From Lachnospiraceae bacterium NC2004 (GTDB lineage: Bacteria > Bacillota > Clostridia > Lachnospirales > Lachnospiraceae), in the NCBI GenBank assembly GCA_000621905.1, contig JHXB01000010.1, positions 1 to 64,000 of the forward strand: a DNA stretch of 64,000 bases, written 5' to 3'. Below the pieces are notes generated by a model. It was not told where the DNA came from. It made no database searches and was given only the letters and a program-made list of their open reading frames with translations. The translations under genes were made by a program, and so were the position numbers. Below are positions 54,516 to 61,293 of this stretch, piece after piece (positions within the stretch are counted from its first letter, which is position 1; each line of letters begins with the position of its first letter).

Positions 54516-55394
54516 ATGTTTGAAGAAGCGGAAGTTATTGACACATGTTATGTAGATGATGATAATACAGGAATAGGAATTGGAGGTGTTATTTTAGCAG
54601 GTGCAGTAGGAGCTTTGCTTGGTGCTGGTGTAGCTGCGTATTTGGCTAACAGAAGGTCTGGTGAGTATGCATCGTATAGTTCTGATAATTTGAATAATGA
54701 CGATAGTGATATTAAAATAACTACAGATTCGCATAGAGTTTTGACTTATGAAGATTGGGAAAGATTATCTAAATCTTTGAAAGAATACGATGAGAAAAAG
54801 AGTACAGCATTTATTGAGGTAGACATTGATGAGTTTGTAACCAATAAAAGAGAATGTTTAAAGATAGACTTTCTTAAACTTACCGGTGTAGCACCTAAAA
54901 ACTGTGAGGATTTGTTTTGTGACTTGGACGAGTGTTTCTTTGAGGGACATGAGCTGGACCTATCCGAATTAGATACTAGTAATACTGAGAATATGGCAGG
55001 AATGTTTTTCGGTTGCACAAACCTGGCAGAGCTTGACTTGTCTACATTTAACACCGTAAAAGTAAAGGATATGAGTTATATGTTTAGAAATTGCTCGAAT
55101 TTGGAAAGCATAGATTTATCAAGCTTTACAACCAGAAATACACTATTCATGCATGGAATGTTTGCTGGTTGTAATAGTCTTAAATCACTTGATATAACCG
55201 AATTTGATACAAGAAACGTTATGAATATGGAATATATGTTTTCAGGGTGCGGTCAGCTCTCTGGTTTGGATTTATCAAAGCTGAACACTACTAATGTAAA
55301 GGCCTTGAACCATATGTTACGAGGTTGCGATATTTCAACATTTTCGCTCCCTATTGACCGAAAGTTTGTTGAGTACGAAAGTATTTATGTCTAA
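54516..55394 (+). CDS. BspA-like (DUF285) leucine-rich repeat protein
   Basis: 292 residues. An N-terminal glycine/alanine-rich hydrophobic segment (about 19-45) can anchor it in the membrane, without a classical signal peptide. From about 145 there are four 24-residue DUF285 repeats of the form LDLSxFxTxxVxxMxYMFxxC. Such repeats occur on surface proteins of gut bacteria. A decayed copy of its leader and first codons is at 60889-61016. Confidence 0.8.
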   Translation: MFEEAEVIDTCYVDDDNTGIGIGGVILAGAVGALLGAGVAAYLANRRSGEYASYSSDNLNNDDSDIKITTDSHRVLTYEDWERLSKSLKEYDEKKSTAFIEVDIDEFVTNKRECLKIDFLKLTGVAPKNCEDLFCDLDECFFEGHELDLSELDTSNTENMAGMFFGCTNLAELDLSTFNTVKVKDMSYMFRNCSNLESIDLSSFTTRNTLFMHGMFAGCNSLKSLDITEFDTRNVMNMEYMFSGCGQLSGLDLSKLNTTNVKALNHMLRGCDISTFSLPIDRKFVEYESIYV

Positions 55395-55457
55395 GAATAT
55401 AACACACTGAATCTTTGAATTTTCTAATTGATTTACGACTGAAAATGATAAATCATT

Positions 55458-55493
55458 AAAAAACCCGATTTTCTGCTTGCAGAAAATTGGGTT
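55458..55493 (-). terminator. Terminator of the patatin/WYL operon
   Basis: AACCCGATTTTCTGC pairs with GCAGAAAATTGGGTT (one G-U) and the T run lies on the minus-strand side, 110 bases after the WYL gene. Confidence 0.8.
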
Positions 55494-55604
55494 ATAGTGC
55501 GCCTGGCGGCGCACGTTTCTAACGTTATGGAAAGGGCTGAACTTTAGGAGATGTTAGGAAATGAATGTGACCGGGAACAAATTTAAGGACAGACAACTTC
55601 AACA

Positions 55605-56615
55605 CTACGATTCATACCTTTCAAGCATATTGAAAAGTGTCTCCCTCATTTCTTCTCTAATTTTTTTAGGTTTAATAACCTCAATCTTGTTCCCTTGACT
55701 CAAAAGCCACATTACAATCCCCTTGCCATATACCTCTGATTCAATCAAGTATTCGTTATCGGATTGTTCTTTTATCACGGCGGTAGGAAGGCGATCTAAT
55801 ACTGCTTCGGGATTACTCCCATAAAACTTGAATACAACTCGTTCAAGCTGTCCGGCATACATAAACTGAACTCGTTTTCTGAACTCACCCTCTTCGAATC
55901 GATTAGCATATGACTTTCTGAACTTTTGCCCCAGTTTATTGTAGTACTTTATCCTATCAATTCTAAAAATAGTAGGATAGTTATAAGTGTGTATATATCT
56001 CCCGGAATCATCCTTTTTAACGATGTACGCACACAAGTAAAAGTAATATTCTGAAAACAGTATTGAGACAGGTTCAACAATATGTTTAACAAGCTCTCCT
56101 TGCGCTACCTGCCTCATATAATTGATGATTACAAGATTACTATCATATATGTCAAATCCAATATTCCATAGTCTATCTTGTATGTATTCACTATGGTTAA
56201 GTTCAACATAGTGATACTTCTCGTTAGATATGAGTTCATTAACAATTTTCTTGTTCTTAAGCGGTGTACAACTATTAATTACCTTGTTAAGTATAGAATT
56301 AAGTTCTCTTTTAGGAAACGCACGACTCTCTAAAAGTATCTTGGAAACCGCAAGTATCTCACTACTTGAGAGCATAGTGGGTTCATCCCCAACCATAATA
56401 TAGCCCTTCTTGATTCTGTCATACACTATCTCACGTTCATCACCTGATGCGATGTTTTGTTCATCAAGGAATGCACGAATATCGTCGATATCCCTTTGGA
56501 TCGAGCGTTCATTTACATCAAAACTTTGCGCAAGTTCCTTCTTATTTACATGTTGACCTTTGCAAAGCATAATATAAATAGACAATACTCTGATATTTTT
56601 AGACTCTATACTCAA
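55605..56615 (-). CDS. WYL-domain transcriptional regulator
   Basis: 336 residues; TTG start after AAGGTGAT. Helix-turn-helix at the N-terminus (KKELAQSFDVNERSIQRDIDDIRAFL), then a WYL domain (VEPVSILFSEYYFYLCAYIVKK...YNYPTIFRIDRI) and a C-terminal WCX part (RVVFKFYGSNPEAVLDRLP...EVYGKGIVMWLLSQGNKIEVI). WYL proteins sense ligands, often nucleotides or DNA ends, and are frequent regulators of defence loci. It is the last gene of the operon with the patatin. Confidence 0.85.
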   Translation of the reverse strand: MSIESKNIRVLSIYIMLCKGQHVNKKELAQSFDVNERSIQRDIDDIRAFLDEQNIASGDEREIVYDRIKKGYIMVGDEPTMLSSSEILAVSKILLESRAFPKRELNSILNKVINSCTPLKNKKIVNELISNEKYHYVELNHSEYIQDRLWNIGFDIYDSNLVIINYMRQVAQGELVKHIVEPVSILFSEYYFYLCAYIVKKDDSGRYIHTYNYPTIFRIDRIKYYNKLGQKFRKSYANRFEEGEFRKRVQFMYAGQLERVVFKFYGSNPEAVLDRLPTAVIKEQSDNEYLIESEVYGKGIVMWLLSQGNKIEVIKPKKIREEMRETLFNMLERYES

Positions 56616-56652
56616 ACAATCACCTTCTTATGACAGTTCTTTTGTTTGATTA

Positions 56653-57300
56653 CTAGCTATTTATTGTAATCAACTTATCTGTGATTTCAATAAATTTTTC
56701 TTCAGATTCGTTAAGAACACTTTCCCAACTGTTTTCAACCATATATACCTTAAGTTTATCACTATCTAATTTTTTTTCCAAATATGCATCCACCGTAAAA
56801 GTGCGATATTTTTTTATTTGATCCCACTCACACGAAAACATATCTTCTAAAGACTTGCGAATATTCTTTTTTAACTTGTTATAATCCACACATTTATCAG
56901 TAAATTCTTTTGAAAACTTTTCGCCATCATCAGATAATCTGTATCCTTGAAAATACATATTATGATCGTAGTATTCTGCAAATGCTAAAAACTTATTTGT
57001 TTTTCTGACATGAGCTGAACATGATTCAAACCATAACCTCATATAATAATCCGACAAATAAACAATCGGTGCTTTACTCTCTACACGAGGTTTGACTGCA
57101 GGCATATTTTCAAGTACATTCCTACCAACTATCCATGCTTTAGGATGCCAATTTTCAATAGAATTTTCAATATATTCTTTCAATTCCTCAGAAACAACAT
57201 AATGTTTTCCAGGATTTCCTTTCATTAATGAAACAGTACCATCAACACTAATTTTACTAACTCCCTCAGGTGTAATCTTAATTAAATACAAATTACTCAT
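56653..57300 (-). CDS. Possible internally initiated C-terminal product
   Basis: 215 residues in frame with the 554-residue gene. The AGGAGG is formed by two arginine codons with optimal spacing to the ATG. The domain boundary fits the start. Proposed from the ribosome binding site alone. Confidence 0.35.
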   Translation of the reverse strand: MSNLYLIKITPEGVSKISVDGTVSLMKGNPGKHYVVSEELKEYIENSIENWHPKAWIVGRNVLENMPAVKPRVESKAPIVYLSDYYMRLWFESCSAHVRKTNKFLAFAEYYDHNMYFQGYRLSDDGEKFSKEFTDKCVDYNKLKKNIRKSLEDMFSCEWDQIKKYRTFTVDAYLEKKLDSDKLKVYMVENSWESVLNESEEKFIEITDKLITINS

Positions 57301-58317
57301 AGTATCATTCCTCCTGTATTTATTATCTTCATTAACCATTATATTTTGTTCATTGGTCAAATCTTTTTCAATCAAACATTGATCCATATTATCATCATTA
57401 GATGTCAAATTTAATGTATTAGAATCCTCTTTTATAGATTCCATTTCTATAATTAAGGGCTTTACTACTTCTTTTATATCCTTAATTAGATTTATACACA
57501 AATCAGTTGGAGAAACCTCCTTTTCAACCCTCTCTTTTTCGTTTACTTTGTTCCAATATAATTCCCATATTCCTTCATAATTATTGCTATATTCAGGTGA
57601 ATTAATAGTATCACGCTGATATTTGGGATAAGAGTAGATTATTCTTCCGTAAGTAGACAGTTCTTCTATTCTTCCATTCTCACCATTCTCACATAGTGAA
57701 AAAGAAGTTAAATAGATATCGCTTTGACATATTGTCGTCAATGAACAAAATTCTTCTAAACATATCCTATCATTTTTTCCTATACCAAGACTTTCCAAAG
57801 CTGTTCTAATAGAAGGTTCATCTACTTCACAATCCATAAAAATATATTTACAACAATCCGCCACAACCCTAAATGCTTTATGATATAGTGGTAAATTCTT
57901 ATATAGCTCGCCGTCTACTTCTTTACGATTAGCTATGTTAACAAGCCATTTGCTAAAGTTAAGATTGTTACGAATTTCATCTATCTGACTTTGCATATTA
58001 CGGTCTTTTTTGATAAGATTTATTATATCTTTTCTGGTAAACTCGTTGTTTTTCTGAATTTTTTCTACTAACGAGCGAAACATCTTTATTTCAATTCTTT
58101 TAAAATCTTCATCAGCATGTCTAAGTTCCTTCTTTGTTCTTTTTTTGGTAAAAACCCTAAAAAATCCCAGATCATCCATCGCCTTATTCCATGCACTAAT
58201 ATTTTGATTTTTAAACTCTAGAGCAGAGAGTAACTGATAGCATTCTGCCAGCGAAAGTTCATTTATGTATTCCTCAATTCTTTTTTCTCTTGACTCATTG
58301 AAATTCTCTTGACTCAT
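56653..58317 (-). CDS. Unknown 554-residue protein of the patatin operon
   Basis: Soluble, two-part protein. The first 330 residues are charged helices ending in an acidic linker; the last 215 residues (from [16 protein letters not shown]) look like a separate domain with [14 protein letters not shown]. It starts inside the last codons of the patatin gene (23-base overlap, with AATGAGTCAAGAGAA repeated at the junction). An internal AGGAGG at 57310-57315 precedes ATG 57300 by nine bases, so the C-terminal domain may also be made alone. No family recognised. Confidence 0.65.
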   Translation of the reverse strand: MSQENFNESREKRIEEYINELSLAECYQLLSALEFKNQNISAWNKAMDDLGFFRVFTKKRTKKELRHADEDFKRIEIKMFRSLVEKIQKNNEFTRKDIINLIKKDRNMQSQIDEIRNNLNFSKWLVNIANRKEVDGELYKNLPLYHKAFRVVADCCKYIFMDCEVDEPSIRTALESLGIGKNDRICLEEFCSLTTICQSDIYLTSFSLCENGENGRIEELSTYGRIIYSYPKYQRDTINSPEYSNNYEGIWELYWNKVNEKERVEKEVSPTDLCINLIKDIKEVVKPLIIEMESIKEDSNTLNLTSNDDNMDQCLIEKDLTNEQNIMVNEDNKYRRNDTMSNLYLIKITPEGVSKISVDGTVSLMKGNPGKHYVVSEELKEYIENSIENWHPKAWIVGRNVLENMPAVKPRVESKAPIVYLSDYYMRLWFESCSAHVRKTNKFLAFAEYYDHNMYFQGYRLSDDGEKFSKEFTDKCVDYNKLKKNIRKSLEDMFSCEWDQIKKYRTFTVDAYLEKKLDSDKLKVYMVENSWESVLNESEEKFIEITDKLITINS

Positions 58318-59278
58318 TTAAATACTCCTTTAATAATTTATTGTGCTGATTTGATTTTTTAATATCCTCACTAATATTAGCGAATAATTCTTTAGTGTCT
58401 TCATAACCTTGATCGATTCGTCTAATAGCATCTTTAGGTGAAAAATTCAGTGTTCCCTTAATAAAACCGCCTTGGTTATCACGAGGTCGTATATGATATA
58501 TATTAGTTCCTTTATAGTTTTCTTCTTCAATTTCCTTTATTTTAGGCTCTCTAGATAAATGAACAACGACGATTTTGTTACATTTTTCCTTTTCTATTAG
58601 GGGTTTAACTGGTAGATTATCTTTAACTCCACCATCAATGTAATAATAATCTCCTATTTTTTCTTGAGGAAATATAAAAGGTATTGCACTTGTTGCCAAT
58701 AAGATTCTTTTCCTATCTTGATAATTAAATTCTTGCATATTAAAATAATCAGTTTTATCTTTAGAATATGACTTAGGTGGTCTGTAACATTCCACCTCTT
58801 GAATATCATGTTTATGTTTTATAAAAACGTCTTTTCCATCTTTTATCTTTTTTGTACGTACACATGTAACATAACACGGAATACTGCTATCATCATCAAA
58901 AATACTCAAATCCAAGGCGTCATTTATTATTTCTAGTAATCCCTCACGAACATAGAGTTTAAATCCTTTCTCGTCCAATTCATCAATTGTACGAATAATT
59001 TTCTTCTTTGATAACTTCTTTGATAATATGTTTGTTACAGATATACCTTGCCACACTTCCTCTGCTTTATCATAATCTCCCTGAACAAACAGAGCAGCAT
59101 TGAGCCCTCCGACTGATGTTCCGGAAATTGCCGAAACATATTTTTTCAATCCTGCTTCTTCCAATGCTTTCCATACGCCTATGTGATATGCACCTCTGCC
59201 TCCGCCGCCTTCTAGAACAACACCAATTCTATCTTTGACAATATGAGACGAGTTATTCTCTGCCATTAATTCAGTCAT
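58295..59278 (-). CDS. Patatin-like phospholipase
   Basis: 327 residues, start at 59278 after [23 protein letters not shown] (about 24-39) is the oxyanion hole, ISGTSVGG (Ser about 55) the GxSxG nucleophile elbow, and [10 protein letters not shown] (about 213) the catalytic Asp. It hydrolyses acyl chains from lipids. In defence systems such as CBASS, patatins act as membrane-degrading effectors; no cyclase or sensor is recognisable here. First gene of a three-gene operon with its own promoter and a divergent XRE regulator. Confidence 0.85.
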   Translation of the reverse strand: MTELMAENNSSHIVKDRIGVVLEGGGGRGAYHIGVWKALEEAGLKKYVSAISGTSVGGLNAALFVQGDYDKAEEVWQGISVTNILSKKLSKKKIIRTIDELDEKGFKLYVREGLLEIINDALDLSIFDDDSSIPCYVTCVRTKKIKDGKDVFIKHKHDIQEVECYRPPKSYSKDKTDYFNMQEFNYQDRKRILLATSAIPFIFPQEKIGDYYYIDGGVKDNLPVKPLIEKEKCNKIVVVHLSREPKIKEIEEENYKGTNIYHIRPRDNQGGFIKGTLNFSPKDAIRRIDQGYEDTKELFANISEDIKKSNQHNKLLKEYLNESREFQ

Positions 59279-59389
59279 ATATAATTCCTCCTTGCTTGTT
59301 AAGGGAGTTAACCTTACTAAAATACTTTCAGTATCTTTCGGCAATATATTCATTGACCACAACACATATAAGTATATATCACGAACACT

Positions 59390-59419
59390 ATTATATCACA
59401 ATGTTGAATAAAATCAACA
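59390..59419 (-). promoter_or_regulatory. Patatin operon promoter with XRE operator candidate
   Basis: On the minus strand, TTGATT (59412-59417), a 16-base spacer and TATAAT (59390-59395). The perfect palindrome TGTTGA-N6-TCAACA (59402-59419) overlaps the -35 box and spacer. A related site, TTGTTGATATAATTTAACAA (59444-59463), covers the -10 region of the divergent XRE gene. Confidence 0.65.
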
Positions 59420-59489
59420 ATACGCGATTAAAATCTTGGCATATTGTTGATATAATTTAACAAAATAGGAAAGGCTGTATTCGTCTGAT

Positions 59490-59822
59490 ATGGATTTGTT
59501 CTTAACCAAAATGGGCAATAGAATAACTGAAAAACGTAAAAAGATGGGATTAACTCAAGAATCTCTCGCTGAATCTAGCGGTTTAACTACTCAATTTGTT
59601 TCTTATGCCGAAAGTGGCAAACGTGCTATGAGACCCGAAAACCTTATGAAACTTGCTTCCGCTTTAAACGTCAGCACAGATTATTTGCTTACAGGAGACA
59701 TCATAGACAAAGATTTACTTATACTTTCTGAGAAACTTTCCAAACTAACACCCTCACAAGTTAGAATCGTCGAAACTATTATAGACGAGATGATTGTCTT
59801 GTTTGGGGACAACTCAGATTAA
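59490..59822 (+). CDS. XRE-family transcriptional regulator
   Basis: 110 residues: RITEKRKKMGLTQESLAESSGLTTQFVSYAESGKRAMRPENLMKLASALNVSTDYLL is a complete HTH_3 domain, followed by a helical tail for dimerisation. It is divergent to the patatin operon, with palindromes in the shared region, so it probably represses both. The ribosome binding site is weak and distant (AAAGG). Confidence 0.85.
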   Translation: MDLFLTKMGNRITEKRKKMGLTQESLAESSGLTTQFVSYAESGKRAMRPENLMKLASALNVSTDYLLTGDIIDKDLLILSEKLSKLTPSQVRIVETIIDEMIVLFGDNSD

Positions 59823-59846
59823 AACAATTTGTAATCGTATTGAACC

Positions 59847-60818
59847 TTATTTCGAATTATCCTTTATCCATTTTCTAACCACTTCTGGCGACCCTTCAAC
59901 ACAATCTTTATATATTGCCCTACCATTTTCTGCATGTTTATTAATATAATCACTTATCTCCTTTAATATACGATCTTCTTCACTTAGCACTCCGCTAAAT
60001 AAAGATGCCGTATACAAGGCAGATATTTGGGGATATGGGCGATATTTTAGCATATTATGTTTAACATCCCCCATTTTTACTTCGCCTTTTTTGCTGACAT
60101 ATGCTGCAGTTACGCAGCAATAATCCCAGTTATCTCCGATGTCAAGAATCACAAATCGCTGTTTAGGTGCAAACGGATAACCATCCGATTCAAGAATATC
60201 CCCAGGTACATAGGGCACATATACATTTATCTCTTGCAAAGATGAAAGCTGCTGAGGAAAATAATCACTATTAAATGTGACAGAATATGTTATCCTACTA
60301 CTGCAGTAGTATGTACATACATCAAAATACTTTCCATTTACATTTTTTTGATAACATGTAATAGCTGCGTATGTTGTTTTATCATAGTCAGAAACATGTC
60401 TTTCATATAAGTTGACTGCATCATCGTAGTTGCCAGCTATACCTATAAACCCACCATAACTGTCAGGCTCACCAGAGCTGCGATATAATTCAATTGTAAA
60501 AACACTATCTAAATTCATAAGCCTAATAGCTTCAGTAAGTACATTTACCATTTCTGTATAATTATCTATGCGATCTTGATGACAGAATTCACAGTAAACA
60601 TTTTTTGAGTTACCTTCATCGACATATATTTTATTAGTTTCATCATCATATACTAAATCCTTAATTTCTTTAAGTGATTTAAGCTTAATATCTATCGAAC
60701 AAGGCGAATAGTAAATAATATCTTCAATGTAATCAGCACCGAGACTTATACCAACATTTTTCAAATAATCTCTAATATACTTAGATGGCATGAATTTATT
60801 AAGTATCTCTTCGTACAT
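59847..60818 (-). CDS. Unknown protein, 323 residues
   Basis: The start is set at 60818 after GGAGTG. Soluble, with beta-rich composition, many tyrosines and a possible metal-binding pair (CEFCHQDRI, about 78). No membrane segment or known motif. It ends 24 bases from the convergent XRE gene. It could be cargo of the same accessory region, but nothing ties it to the patatin operon. Confidence 0.6.
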   Translation of the reverse strand: MYEEILNKFMPSKYIRDYLKNVGISLGADYIEDIIYYSPCSIDIKLKSLKEIKDLVYDDETNKIYVDEGNSKNVYCEFCHQDRIDNYTEMVNVLTEAIRLMNLDSVFTIELYRSSGEPDSYGGFIGIAGNYDDAVNLYERHVSDYDKTTYAAITCYQKNVNGKYFDVCTYYCSSRITYSVTFNSDYFPQQLSSLQEINVYVPYVPGDILESDGYPFAPKQRFVILDIGDNWDYCCVTAAYVSKKGEVKMGDVKHNMLKYRPYPQISALYTASLFSGVLSEEDRILKEISDYINKHAENGRAIYKDCVEGSPEVVRKWIKDNSK

Positions 60819-60888
60819 ACAATCACACTCCATTCATTTGAATAAAAGCATTAAATGATATTATTAAATATAGTCCGATACTGTGACA

Positions 60889-61016
60889 CATTCTGTCATT
60901 GTAATGGATTAAAGTATATTTAGCAGATAATTGTTTTCTATGGAGTTGTATTACTATATTGAAAAATGGAAGCTATTGACATGTGTTTTGCGATGATAAT
61001 GATAATTCAGGAGAAT
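60889..61016 (+). pseudogene. Decayed copy of the DUF285 gene start
   Basis: The leader (TGACACATTCTGTCATTG...AGTATA-TTTAG, then a GGAG region) and the first codons match 54435-54580: VIDTCYVDDDNTG there, and a frameshifted AIDMCF...DDNDNSG here. The start codon has become ATT and frames are broken. The copy ends at a CCACGGGAACAG repeat remnant. Confidence 0.55.
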
Positions 61017-61061
61017 ATAAACCACGGGAACAGTCACTTGAATACGTTGATAAAATGATCC

Positions 61062-61113
61062 ATAGCGGAGCACATTGTGCTTCATAAGAATGGCGACCAC
61101 TGGTCGCCGCTAC
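61062..61113. repeat. Paired-palindrome repeat, copy 3
   Basis: TAGC, a GGAGCACATTGTGCTTC palindrome, a linker, GGCGACCACTGGTCGCC, GCTAC. Same order as copy 2, with some compensatory changes in the second palindrome. Confidence 0.75.
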
Positions 61114-61171
61114 GAAAAAACCAATATTCCATGAAAATCATAAACCACATCCCACAAAATAAAAAAATCTA

Positions 61172-61199
61172 TTGACATTTAAAAATAAAGTATTATACT
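61172..61199 (+). promoter_or_regulatory. Promoter of glutamate synthase
   Basis: TTGACA (61172-61177), a 16-base spacer and TATACT (61194-61199); the same spacing as the glutamine synthetase promoter. Confidence 0.75.
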
Positions 61200-61224
61200 A
61201 GAGATAATTTAAAACACAGATTTA

Positions 61225-61269
61225 GAAGCAATGGCGCTTCGAGTTTCAACACTCGAAGTGCCTTTTTTT
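61225..61269 (+). promoter_or_regulatory. ANTAR-type antitermination element and terminator, gltB leader
   Basis: GAAGC-[AATGGC]-GCTTC (61225-61240) is a perfect five-pair stem with the A1/G4 hexaloop. Bases 61233-61244 (GGCGCTTCGAGT) also pair with 61251-61262 (ACTCGAAGTGCC) followed by seven T, a clear terminator sharing the GCTTC arm. The ribosome binding site lies beyond it. Confidence 0.75.
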
Positions 61270-61293
61270 GTGCATAGGAGGAGTCATTAGATT

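Noticed and set aside
58295-59278. CBASS operon
   Set aside because: A patatin effector is present, but no cGAS/DncV-like cyclase, E1/E2 or HORMA gene is seen nearby.
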